Part shown: in pieces, positions 1-5,947 of the stretch
Position numbering within the stretch: the stretch's first letter is position 1
Layout of the letters: every line of letters starts with the position of its first letter
NCBI GenBank assembly: GCA_018224345.1
Contig: JAGTUW010000281.1
Coordinates: 1 to 8,313, forward strand
Direction of reading: 5' to 3'
Length of the DNA: 8,313 nt
DNA from: Bacteroidota bacterium
GTDB taxonomy: Bacteria; Bacteroidota; Ignavibacteria; SZUA-365
Made by a program: the position numbers and the translations under genes
The notes under the pieces: generated by a model
Databases searched by the model: none
Seen by the model: the letters and a program-made list of their open reading frames with translations, nothing else
What the model was told of the DNA's origin: nothing

Positions 1-597
1 CCTGGGGAAGTAAGGCATAGATTGCTTGTTCTGCCACTTTACCGTAATGGCGTCGGTGAAGAACCGATGTTGGTTGCGCTCCCTTCCGGTAGTGGAATTA
101 TGAAGTGTGTGTTCACAATTCGTACGTCGTCCGGCGATGAGTCGACCTGCATAGCCGAGTGCAACCTGAATGTTACAGGGATTGAATACAGTCCCCTGTG
201 GGGTCCGGAAAAAACGCATTGGTGGGAAAATTTTGCGAAAGGTCATCCAGGCACCTGGCGCGTTGAGCTGGAGGAATTGATGTCGAAGCATGCTGATGCT
301 CCTTACAAAAACACGATCATTCGTAGCTTCAGTACTTTCCTTTTGAAGCATAAATCAACCAGGGAGCCTTTTCTTGGTATGGAGGGTGACAAGTCAATTG
401 TCGCTGCTCGTCATTATCTGATGCAATGGATATTCAAACGTCCAAACGAATTCTCCGCCATCATATTCATGGAGGCAATACGTCGTTATCAGGAAACCAG
501 GCTTATGGTGTGCCGGGAATTGATGAATGATTCTGCTGTAACAAACCCCATCGTTGCCGATTATCTGTTGAACAGCTTCTGCAAACGGCCCCATTGA
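1..597 (+). CDS. C-terminal part of an unrecognised protein (5' end outside window)
   Basis: The reading frame is open from the first base to a TGA at 595-597. A TTG at 22 is the first possible start, but it has no ribosome binding site and the frame is open upstream of it, so the gene most likely begins outside the window; 198 residues are visible. The visible part starts with a hydrophobic, beta-like stretch (RLLVLPLYRNG, then MLVALPSGSG). A tryptophan-rich patch, WGPEKTHWWENF, follows in the middle, and the C-terminal half is mostly helical and charged. I see no signal peptide, membrane segment or catalytic motif and do not recognise the family. Base composition is less GC-rich than the secreted-protein genes further right, as in the DUF4258/DUF2283 pair, so it may belong to an accessory region. 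A repeat-filled gap follows it. That it is coding is fairly likely from length and codon texture; function is unknown. Confidence 0.6.
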   Translation, partial: PGEVRHRLLVLPLYRNGVGEEPMLVALPSGSGIMKCVFTIRTSSGDESTCIAECNLNVTGIEYSPLWGPEKTHWWENFAKGHPGTWRVELEELMSKHADAPYKNTIIRSFSTFLLKHKSTREPFLGMEGDKSIVAARHYLMQWIFKRPNEFSAIIFMEAIRRYQETRLMVCRELMNDSAVTNPIVADYLLNSFCKRPH

Positions 598-655
598 CGA
601 TCGGAATTCTTGCAGAACGCTGGATTATCGGATATCATTTACCCGTGGATGAAAC

Positions 656-689
656 GTGAGAAACTACAACATGTGAAAAACCACCCCGC
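656..689 (+). repeat. 17-bp direct repeat, two degenerate copies
   Basis: GTGAGAAACTACAACAT (656-672) is followed directly by GTGAAAAACCACCCCGC (673-689). The same 17-bp unit, GTGAGRAACCACAAAAY, occurs three times at 6968-7018, about 6.3 kb away, so this is a dispersed repeat family. The second copy runs into the GC-rich repeat that starts at 678. Confidence 0.6.
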
Positions 690-706
690 CTCCGCTCCGC
701 TTCGAC
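678..706 (-). repeat. GC-rich dispersed repeat, copy A
   Basis: Its reverse complement nearly matches 1059-1086: both read GTCGAAGCG, then a few variable bases, then AGGCGGGGTGGTTT, differing by one substitution and one inserted base in the middle. A more diverged copy lies at 993-1017. Copy A is inverted relative to the other two, so the 52-bp array and the palindrome lie between oppositely oriented copies. Confidence 0.6.
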
Positions 707-730
707 AGAGTGTGTGTGCTCGCAGTGCAC

Positions 731-902
731 GACACGGGTGTTTACGCTGGTTGCTTCCGTTATTTCGGAATAACCGGTGTACGACGCCGGTGTTCACGCT
801 GGTCGCTTCCGTTATTTCGGAATAACCGGTGTACGACGCCGGTGTTTACGATGATCGTTTCCGTTATTTCCGGATAACCTCCGCATGACGTCGATGGTTA
901 CG
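731..902 (+). repeat. 52-bp tandem repeat with internal hairpins (3 full copies plus a partial)
   Basis: Units begin at 731, 783 and 835, each starting GACRCSGGTGTT and exactly 52 bp long; a degenerate partial unit starts at 887 (GACGTCGATGGTTACG). Units 1 and 2 are almost identical and unit 3 is more diverged. Each of the first two contains the perfect inverted repeat GTTATT-TCGG-AATAAC. The unit junction forms a second one, CCGGTGT-ACG-ACGCCGG, with one G-T pair. Since 52 is not a multiple of 3, the array cannot encode a peptide repeat, which argues against the open frame at 610-825. A period of 52 bp is close to five helical turns. Function is unknown; a protein-binding array or structured RNA are possibilities. 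Confidence 0.8.
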
Positions 903-926
903 TAGACGCGCGCCGCGCGTCTCTAC
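902..926. repeat. GC-rich palindrome
   Basis: GTAGACGCG (902-910) pairs with CGCGTCTCTAC (916-926) across a five-base loop, with a two-base bulge on the right arm. A related string, CCGCGCGCGTCTCCTA, appears at 7081-7096 beside the second 17-bp repeat cluster, so it looks like another module of the dispersed intergenic repeats. No T-run follows, so a terminator role is not supported. Confidence 0.5.
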
Positions 927-992
927 AAAGAGCGGTGTCGATCAGATTACGGAAAGACGGATGGTGTTCTCTGTGTTCCCTGCCTGCTCTGC

Positions 993-1017
993 TGAAGCGA
1001 AGCGACAGCGGGGTGGT
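993..1017 (+). repeat. GC-rich dispersed repeat, copy B
   Basis: TGAAGCGAAGCGACAGCGGG and the following GTGGT resemble copy C at 1059-1086 (GAAGCG core, then GCGGGGTGGT) in the same orientation, and copy A at 678-706 in inverse orientation. It is the most diverged of the three. Confidence 0.5.
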
Positions 1018-1058
1018 GTAATTTCTCGAAAAAGCCCTTCTTGCCAGTCGCTTGCCCC

Positions 1059-1086
1059 GTCGAAGCGCAGCGAGGCGGGGTGGTTT
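1059..1086 (+). repeat. GC-rich dispersed repeat, copy C
   Basis: GTCGAAGCGCAGCGAGGCGG followed by GGTGGTTT. It is the near-exact inverse of copy A at 678-706 and lies in direct orientation to copy B at 993-1017. Confidence 0.6.
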
Positions 1087-1376
1087 CTGACAGCGCGTCC
1101 TTTGCGGTGGACTTTCGAGAGCCGTCCTCTTCGCTCTGGCAACACATCTTCTTCGACGCCAATAATGAAAGGTCAGGTGTTACGGCGCCCGACCTGGTTT
1201 AATCCCCTCTGTTCGTTATTTCCCGCTCGGAAAAAGTATCCTCCACACAGCAATCCCGCTCTTCGCAGGCAGGACTCCGAAGAGGTCTTACGAGATCCTG
1301 AGAAGTGGCCTCGACAAGACAATGGGTCGTGCTGCGTGACTTGCGAGCTGTTGCACCTGGTAGTATCTTGTTGCCT

Positions 1377-1649
1377 ATGTCAGCGGTGCTGGATGGCAAT
1401 ATCATTCGCTTCGACGATGGAACTGAAATTGACGTCCATCAACACGCAGTGTCACGGATGCATGAACGGTGCATATGCGCAGAAGAAGTGGCAGAGATCT
1501 ATTTTAAACACCAGTCGAAGTATCCTGATGCAGATCATCCTGACAGATTCAATCTTATCGGAAAAACTGCAGGGAATCGTGTCATTCGGCTTGTCTTCAA
1601 GAATTCTGCTCCGCTACTGTTGATAACTGTCATCGATTCGAGAGGGTAA
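1377..1649 (+). CDS. DUF4258 family protein, putative toxin of a DUF4258/DUF2283 pair
   Basis: A 90-residue protein when started at the ATG at 1377. The family signature is visible: after a short beta-like lead (IIRFDDGTEIDVH) comes HAVSRMHERCI at about residues 23-33, the helix-forming His...Arg-Met-x-Glu-Arg block, and the end is strand-rich (NRVIRLVF, then PLLLITVIDSR). DUF4258 proteins are small, stand-alone and often sit directly upstream of a DUF2283 gene, as here with only 4 bp between stop and next start. They are widely regarded as toxin-like, possibly ribonuclease-type, but this is family-level inference. A GTG at 1305 in the same frame would add 24 residues with no family resemblance; a stop at 1299-1301 blocks anything longer. 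Neither start has a strong ribosome binding site, so the N-terminus is uncertain. Confidence 0.75.
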   Translation: MSAVLDGNIIRFDDGTEIDVHQHAVSRMHERCICAEEVAEIYFKHQSKYPDADHPDRFNLIGKTAGNRVIRLVFKNSAPLLLITVIDSRG

Positions 1650-1653
1650 TACC

Positions 1654-1941
1654 ATGGAACATTTCACTAAAACACCTGAATTCACGATCGATACCGAGTT
1701 GAGTATCGCGTATCTTCGGCTATCTGATCGCCGCATCGCCCGACAAGAGATTCTCGAGAAAGACACCCTCATAGCAGATATCGATGCGGATGGCAATATT
1801 GTCGGATTCGAAATTCTCAGTCTCGCTCGATTTGAAAGACTGATACGCCGTACTGGTTTCGCCGTGCCAGAACATTTTGACAGGGATACGGTACCTGCTG
1901 CGCTACTGGGGTTTGTCTGGCATTCCCGGGTGCCTGCGTAG
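1654..1941 (+). CDS. DUF2283 family protein, putative antitoxin partner
   Basis: A 95-residue protein whose first 60 residues match the DUF2283 pattern: FTIDTELSIAYLRLSD (10-25) corresponds to the usual Y-D-x-x-x-D-x-L-Y-I-x-L block, and ADIDADGNIVGFEILS (41-56) is the diagnostic D-x-D-x-x-G-x-I-V-G-x-E-I-L block. A further 35 residues (RRTGFAVPEHFD and onward) extend beyond the usual core. The start is well placed: GAGAGGG at 1640-1646 is a good Shine-Dalgarno sequence 7 bases upstream and overlaps the end of the DUF4258 gene, so the two are probably translated from one mRNA. In such pairs the DUF2283 protein is assumed to neutralise DUF4258. An intrinsic terminator follows 20 bases after the stop. 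Confidence 0.85.
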   Translation: MEHFTKTPEFTIDTELSIAYLRLSDRRIARQEILEKDTLIADIDADGNIVGFEILSLARFERLIRRTGFAVPEHFDRDTVPAALLGFVWHSRVPA

Positions 1942-1960
1942 CAAGATTTTCTGCAAACAG

Positions 1961-1985
1961 AGGAGCCTGACGGCTCCTTTTTTTT
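1961..1985 (+). terminator. Intrinsic terminator of the DUF4258-DUF2283 operon
   Basis: A perfect 7-bp stem, AGGAGCC (1961-1967) and GGCTCCT (1972-1978), with the four-base loop TGAC, runs into eight consecutive T (1978-1985). It lies 20 bases after the DUF2283 stop. On the opposite strand the T-tract is replaced by CTGTTTGC, so it is much weaker for the converging minus-strand gene that ends at 2047. Confidence 0.92.
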
Positions 1986-2046
1986 ACAGTACCCCCCCTC
2001 CTCCCACGCACGCAGCGGTGGAAATACAGGAACGATAACCTGCGGG

Positions 2047-2898
2047 TCAGAAGGGCAGAGGAACGTCGTATTCCATGCGCTCGATTGCGATGCGGACATA
2101 GGGCAACGGACCTTCGGGTGTCTGCCAGGCGACCTCGGCCGCGGTGGGAATACGCATCCCGTCGAACAACTTCGGGTCGGCATACTCACCGTACCAGGGC
2201 ATACGGACCATCTCACCTTCCATTTCGCGATACCGGTCTTCAGTGTAAAAGCGCGTGACCGCTCCGTCGGCGGCAATGGTGAAGCGACCGCTGACCGTGT
2301 GTCCGGCATGCGTCATGCGTAATTCCACCGTGCTGTCGTCTGGCGCGGAGAATTCAATCCCCGGGACAGTCAGAAACGCTGTCGGGAACCAGGGCATCTC
2401 GGACATGTACCGCAGCAGGGTGGAACGGTCCATCTCCGGTCCGGCAGCATCGACGACGGTGATCGCCGAGAGCAGACGGATGAGCATGTGTCCCCTTCCG
2501 TCGACATACTTGTCCCGTCCGCGAACCCACAACAACGGATTCATTTTCATGGTGGCCGCCCAGATGAAGGCAGGTTCGGCCGTGGCATAATATTGCTCGC
2601 CGCGAATGGAAAACCAGTCTTCATCGGCGGAACGTCGGAAGGTGCCGCCGTGACGCAGACGTGCGAAGGTCGCGGGAGCCCGGTCCCCGGGCAGAGCCCA
2701 GTCCAGATACCGACGCATCGGCGCAGGGAGGGAATCGCGCTCGCGTACGACGTCCAGAGCGACCGGATGCTCTCCGACCATGTCGCGCACTTCCTCCCAG
2801 ACCATACCGTGAAAGGACTGATGCTGTACATAAAAATAGGCGCCAACAGCAAGAAGGATGAACACAACGACGAATGCAATAAACATGGACTTTCTCAT
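2047..2898 (-). CDS. Membrane-anchored DUF6920/DUF6544-like protein
   Basis: A 283-residue protein with one N-terminal membrane segment (MFIAFVVVFILLAVGAYFYV, residues 5-24) and a soluble remainder presumably outside the cytoplasmic membrane. It resembles the DUF6920/DUF6544 group of uncharacterised bacterial proteins. Visible features are LPAPMRRYL (57-65), EPAFIWAA (108-115), RDKYVDGRGHML (128-139), LLRYMSEMPWFPTAFL (161-176), MPWYGEYAD (233-241) and MRIPTAAEVAWQTPEGPLPY (248-267). No enzyme motif is apparent and the role is unknown. I chose the ATG at 2898, just before the positively charged lead (MRKS) of the membrane segment. A TTG at 2985 would add 29 polar residues that spoil the anchor. 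The ATG at 2886 is also possible because AGAAAG precedes it. The family assignment is from memory of its pattern. Confidence 0.8.
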   Translation of the reverse strand: MRKSMFIAFVVVFILLAVGAYFYVQHQSFHGMVWEEVRDMVGEHPVALDVVRERDSLPAPMRRYLDWALPGDRAPATFARLRHGGTFRRSADEDWFSIRGEQYYATAEPAFIWAATMKMNPLLWVRGRDKYVDGRGHMLIRLLSAITVVDAAGPEMDRSTLLRYMSEMPWFPTAFLTVPGIEFSAPDDSTVELRMTHAGHTVSGRFTIAADGAVTRFYTEDRYREMEGEMVRMPWYGEYADPKLFDGMRIPTAAEVAWQTPEGPLPYVRIAIERMEYDVPLPF

Positions 2899-2973
2899 GC
2901 ACGATTGAAGATTGTTGCTGTTACTCGAGGAGGTACTGCAATTTCGAGTCTCTTCCGGATGACTCCGCGTGTC

Positions 2974-3093
2974 GTACCATAACAATGATCAGGACCACAG
3001 AAAACACCACCCGATACAGTGAGCGGTACCATAACGATGATCAAGAGCACAGAAAATATCGGGCCGGCACTGTGTGGCACGACATCGATGATC
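2974..3093. repeat. Degenerate 52-bp direct repeat upstream of the DUF6920-like gene
   Basis: The 31-bp core GTACCATAACRATGATCARG + ANCACAGAAAA occurs at 2974-3004 and 3026-3056 with three mismatches, offset 52 bp. A third, decayed copy around 3078-3107 keeps CGATGATC and an A-rich tail at offset 51. The array lies in the 251-bp gap between two minus-strand genes, upstream of the DUF6920-like start. A frame at 2895-3140 (-) reads through it, but the period is not a multiple of 3 and the start is a TTG, so a gene is not supported. Confidence 0.65.
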
Positions 3094-3149
3094 GATACCG
3101 CAAAAAAAATGGAGAAAATGTACCGCAATCGCAACCGCAACGCTGTTCT

Positions 3150-3371
3150 TCAATCCCGCGGCTCGAAGGCATGACAGGAGAACGCATCATCTCCCTCCTG
3201 CAACATGAAGTCGAGACGGGTGAGATGGCAAAGCACTTCCTCGAAAGGATGATCGTGGACATCCTCCCTGCACAGCACACAGAGCGGTGGTTTTGGAATG
3301 GCTGTGGGTTCGTAGCGGTTTCCCTCGTCGTCGAAAATGCCGAGGATTTCCATAAAGGGTTCCTGTGACAT
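3150..3371 (-). CDS. Small four-cysteine, probable zinc-binding protein
   Basis: A 73-residue protein with four cysteines: C31-x2-C34 (LCVLC), C48 (VLCHLTR) and C66 (FSCHAFEP). The spacing suggests a small zinc-ribbon or treble-clef fold. The pattern P-x-L-C-x-x-C...L-C-x-L-x-R...F-x-C-x-x-F/Y-x-P recalls short uncharacterised cytosolic proteins found widely in bacteria. I did not identify a named family. The ATG at 3371 is chosen because AGGGAGA lies five bases upstream on this strand; extending to 3464 adds an arginine-rich lead that looks untranslated. It is codirectional with the DUF6920-like gene, but 251 bp of repeat-bearing DNA separates them, so a shared operon is uncertain. On the other side, 222 bp separate it from the divergent beta-helix gene. 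Function unknown; metal binding is inferred from the cysteines. Confidence 0.75.
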   Translation of the reverse strand: MSQEPFMEILGIFDDEGNRYEPTAIPKPPLCVLCREDVHDHPFEEVLCHLTRLDFMLQEGDDAFSCHAFEPRD

Positions 3372-3376
3372 GTGTA

Positions 3377-3383
3377 TCTCCCT
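3377..3383 (-). promoter_or_regulatory. Shine-Dalgarno sequence fixing the start of the four-cysteine protein
   Basis: AGGGAGA on the minus strand, five bases before the ATG at 3371-3369. It favours the 73-residue product over the longer open frame that begins at 3464. Confidence 0.75.
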
Positions 3384-3593
3384 GTCAATGTGAATGAAAA
3401 AATGAATACGGCGGCGTGCTCCCGGCGACGACAGTCTGCGAAGACACGGACTGTCCCGCTTCATGGTGGCATGCCGTATGCAAATTTCGTATTCTTGCTT
3501 CGTCGCAACCGCTCCCTGATTGCGCGAAATGCAAGGTAAGCGCGCGGGCGACTTGCGTCAAGGCCTGTATTCGTCCCTGATTTCCGGAGGTAT

Positions 3594-5108
3594 ATGATGC
3601 GGATGTTCATTCTCCTGCTTCTCCTGCTCGCCATGCACATGCCGGCCGTGGCAGGAATCCTGCCCATCGGGCCGGGGGAGTACAGCGGACTCCATGCCGC
3701 AGCGGCCGATGTGCGTCCGGGCGACACTATTCTCTTCCGCAGCGGAACGCACAATGGCGGCGCGCATGTGCGCGGTCTGCAGGGGACGGCGGAGGCCTGG
3801 ATCACCATTACGGGAGAAGAGGGGGCGTTGATTTACGGAGGAACGAATGGCATCCAGCTCAGCGATCCCGCATATCTGCGTATTACCCATCTGGCGTTTG
3901 ACGGTCAGACGGGCAACGGCGTGAATATCGATGACGGGGGAGATTACGAAACCCCCGCCCGACACCTGCTGATCGCCTTCTGCGAATGGCGCGGCATCAA
4001 TGCCACGGGCAACAACGACATGCTCAAAATGTCGGGCGTGGACAGTTTCACCGTCCGTGACTGCCGCTTCATCAACGGATCACCCGGCGGCAGCATGATA
4101 GACATGGTCGGCTGTCATTACGGACATTTCGAGCGCAATCACTTCGAGAATGCAGGGTCGAACTGCATACAGGCCAAGGGCGGAACGCGATACATCCGTA
4201 TCGAACGAAACATCTTTCAGAATGGCGGTCAACGGGCCATCAATATCGGCGGGTCGACCGGATTGCCGTACTTTCGTCCTCCCGATGCCGATTACGAAGC
4301 GTCGGACATCATCGTCTTTGCCAACATCTTCACCGGCGCCACCGCGCCCATCGCCTATGTCGGCGCCGTGCACTGTCAGGTGGTGAACAACACGATCTGG
4401 CTTCCGGAAAAATGGGCGGTGCGGATTCTGCAGGAAAGCGCCGATGCGCGTTTTCAGACCTGTGGAAACAATTCCTTCGTCAACAATCTGATCGTGCTGG
4501 ACCACCGTGCGGCCGCGCCGACCTTCAATGTCGGTCCGAATACCGCGCCGGAAAGCTTTCTGTTCAGTAATAATCTCTGGTACAATCCCGACAATGCCGG
4601 CTGGAGCGGACCCAACACACCCGCTCCCGAGATACAGGCAATCATCGGCAGTAATCCGCTGCTGTCCGCGCCCGCAATGCTGAACGGGGATTTCTCATTG
4701 CTGCCCGCTTCTCCCGCCATCGCCGCGGGCAGTGCGACACTGCTTCCGGCCGATGATTTTCTCGGACATCCGTTCAACGATCCGCCCAGTATCGGCGCCA
4801 TCGAAGGGAATGTCCCGACGACGAGTGTCGGGCGGCCGTCGGCTGCCGGCATGTTCGATGTATCCGTCTATCCACAGCCTGCACGGGGACAGGTGTGGGT
4901 ACGCTTGCAGGCCGCGGCGAATGCGCAGGTGACGCTGACAGTGTTTGATGCGCAGGGGCGGCGCATCAAGACATGGAAGCAGACGCAGGGATTTTCGGAT
5001 GAACGCACGAGGCGGCTTTCTCTCGAATCCCTGCCCGATGGTCTCTATATACTCGTGGCACAGAGTGGCAGGCACTCCCGGCTCCGCCCCTTTCTTCTCC
5101 TTCGCTGA
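3594..5108 (+). CDS. Secreted right-handed beta-helix protein with T9SS type A sorting domain
   Basis: A 504-residue exported protein. Residues 1-20 form a signal peptide (leucine-rich core, AVA cleavage site before G21). Residues about 25-400 resemble the pectate-lyase/chondroitinase-B beta-helix superfamily: an N-terminal GDTILFRSGTHNGG turn, then repeated rungs with Asn ladders (CRFINGS, RNHFENAG, RNIFQNGG, ANIFTG, NNTIW, SNNLWYNP). A closing segment DFSLLPASPAIAAGS...IGAIEG is typical of secreted beta-helix proteins. Residues about 420-504 are a type A sorting domain (VYPQPARGQ, LTVFDAQGRRI, LPDGLYILVAQSG, short basic end), which directs the protein across the outer membrane by T9SS and is then removed. 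GGAGG at 3586-3590 lies 3 bases before ATG 3594 and 6 before ATG 3597, so initiation at 3597 (one residue shorter) is equally likely. A polysaccharide lyase or adhesin role is possible, but I cannot point to catalytic residues. Confidence 0.92.
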   Translation: MMRMFILLLLLLAMHMPAVAGILPIGPGEYSGLHAAAADVRPGDTILFRSGTHNGGAHVRGLQGTAEAWITITGEEGALIYGGTNGIQLSDPAYLRITHLAFDGQTGNGVNIDDGGDYETPARHLLIAFCEWRGINATGNNDMLKMSGVDSFTVRDCRFINGSPGGSMIDMVGCHYGHFERNHFENAGSNCIQAKGGTRYIRIERNIFQNGGQRAINIGGSTGLPYFRPPDADYEASDIIVFANIFTGATAPIAYVGAVHCQVVNNTIWLPEKWAVRILQESADARFQTCGNNSFVNNLIVLDHRAAAPTFNVGPNTAPESFLFSNNLWYNPDNAGWSGPNTPAPEIQAIIGSNPLLSAPAMLNGDFSLLPASPAIAAGSATLLPADDFLGHPFNDPPSIGAIEGNVPTTSVGRPSAAGMFDVSVYPQPARGQVWVRLQAAANAQVTLTVFDAQGRRIKTWKQTQGFSDERTRRLSLESLPDGLYILVAQSGRHSRLRPFLLLR

Positions 5109-5110
5109 TG

Positions 5111-5185
5111 GCTGCCAGAGCAGTTGCTGCCGGAGCGGTTGCTGCCAGAGCAGTTGCTGCCAGAGCGGTTGCTGCCGGAGCGGGG
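5111..5185 (+). repeat. 15-bp minisatellite, five copies
   Basis: Five consecutive units of GCTGCCRGAGCRGTT start at 5111, 5126, 5141, 5156 and 5171; the last ends in GGGG instead of GTT. They begin two bases after the stop of the beta-helix gene. Read in that gene's frame they would encode LPEQL/LPERL repeats up to a TGA at 5190-5192, but the preceding product already ends normally, so translation is not required. Overlapping frames rich in Cys/Ser (4945-5355, +) or Ala (4966-5202, -) are products of this repeat. Confidence 0.92.
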
Positions 5186-5196
5186 AGCATGAAACG

Positions 5197-5230
5197 AAAC
5201 ACGTCCCGAACCTGAATCCGGGACGTGTTT
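5197..5230. terminator. Strong hairpin between convergent genes, probable terminator
   Basis: AAACACGTCCCG (5197-5208) and CGGGACGTGTTT (5219-5230) form a perfect 12-bp stem with a 10-base loop. The stem begins with AAA and ends with TTT, followed on the plus strand by CTTATC and on the minus strand by CGTTTC. The T-tract is therefore short on both strands. Its place after the beta-helix gene and minisatellite, facing the convergent FAS1 gene, suggests termination mainly on the plus strand and perhaps in both directions. Confidence 0.75.
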
Positions 5231-5382
5231 CTTATCAGAGGTTGTGTTATGAGAGTGCTGAGGTGCTTCGATTGAATGTGCGGGGTCGTTATTTGTCTGA
5301 GAAAGGTGCGCGCTTGCTCATGTGCTGTTTCGAATCAAGGTGTATGACTGCGTAAGGTGCTGCGTTGTTTGTAACGTCTGTG

Positions 5383-5886
5383 TCAATGCGAGTGAGGGAT
5401 GAGCACTTCATCGATGACATGAATCACGCCGTTCGATGCATGCACATCCGCGCTGATGACATTGGCGGAGTTGATTTTGACAACGCCGTTTTCAACAGCG
5501 ATATGCAGTTCCTTGCCTGACAGTGTCTCTGCGGAGGTCAGGTTGACAACGTTCTTCGATGAGACCTCGCCCTGGACGACATGATAGAGAAGAATTTCCT
5601 TGAGAGCTTCCTTGTCCTTGAGCAAGGCGTCGAGCGTGCCGGCCGGGAGTTTCGCGAAGGCGTCGTCGGTCGGTGCAAAGACGGTAAACGGGCCGTCGGC
5701 CTGCAATGCGCCGACGAGTCCGGCCTCGGTGAGGGCTTTTGCGAGTGTATTGAAGGAGCCGGCTTCGACAGCGACGGTCACGATATTCCTGCTTTCAGCC
5801 GCTTTGCCTGTCGGCCCGGCGAAAACGGTGGACCCGACAAGGGATACAGCGAAGAGGAGAGTGAGGAAGGCAGTTGATTTTTTCAT
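5383..5886 (-). CDS. Exported fasciclin (FAS1) domain protein
   Basis: A 167-residue protein with a signal peptide (MKKSTAFLTLLFAVSLVGST, probable cleavage after VFA at 23) and a single FAS1 domain over about residues 34-165. The two conserved FAS1 blocks are clear: FTVFAPTDDAFAKLP (67-81, H1) with YHVVQG (101-106), and ASNGVIHVIDEVLIP (150-164, H2). Length is normal for a bacterial single-domain secreted fasciclin protein. No T9SS tail or lipobox is visible, so it should be periplasmic or released. AGGAG lies five bases before the ATG. FAS1 proteins generally act in adhesion or cell-surface interaction; the specific partner here is unknown. It is divergent from the CarH-like regulator with a 169-bp shared upstream region, suggesting that it may be a target of that regulator (inference). 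Confidence 0.95.
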   Translation of the reverse strand: MKKSTAFLTLLFAVSLVGSTVFAGPTGKAAESRNIVTVAVEAGSFNTLAKALTEAGLVGALQADGPFTVFAPTDDAFAKLPAGTLDALLKDKEALKEILLYHVVQGEVSSKNVVNLTSAETLSGKELHIAVENGVVKINSANVISADVHASNGVIHVIDEVLIPHSH

Positions 5887-5947
5887 GGAAACTCCTGGCA
5901 GTATTATTGTTGATGTAAATGCTTGAGAATTATCGTCTTCATGACGC

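Larger units (their letters stand above)
598..1376. other. Gene-free, repeat-rich intergenic region
   Basis: I see no convincing gene in this stretch. Open frames here read through repeats (for example 610-825) or are out-of-frame companions of the DUF4258 gene (961-1623). The content is modular: 17-bp direct repeats near 656-689, a GC-rich repeat at 678-706 with two inverted copies at 993-1017 and 1059-1086, three 52-bp tandem units at 731-886, and a GC-rich palindrome at 902-926. A short ACACAGAGAACACC-type module lies on the minus strand at about 964-979. From about 1090 to 1300 I see no recognisable structure; promoter elements for the downstream operon should lie there but none stands out. 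Confidence 0.7.

Noticed and set aside
610..825. 71-residue plus-strand open frame
   Set aside because: It mostly reads through the 17-bp, GC-rich and 52-bp repeats, whose periods do not keep frame.
731..902. Possible CRISPR array
   Set aside because: Units are contiguous 52-bp tandem copies without variable spacers, and no cas gene is present.
961..1623. 220-residue plus-strand open frame
   Set aside because: It begins in the repeat region and then overlaps the DUF4258 gene in another frame; the translation is low-complexity and Ser/Arg/Cys-rich with no domain pattern.
1614..2309. 231-residue minus-strand open frame
   Set aside because: It is antisense to the DUF2283 gene and terminator and out of frame with the DUF6920-like gene; Ser/Arg/Pro-rich shadow.
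2895..3140. 81-residue minus-strand frame with hydrophobic stretches
   Set aside because: Hydrophobicity comes from the 52-bp repeat read in shifting frames; the only upstream start is a TTG without a ribosome binding site.
4080..4505. 141-residue minus-strand open frame inside the beta-helix gene
   Set aside because: Antisense shadow of a well-supported gene; no start signals or domain.
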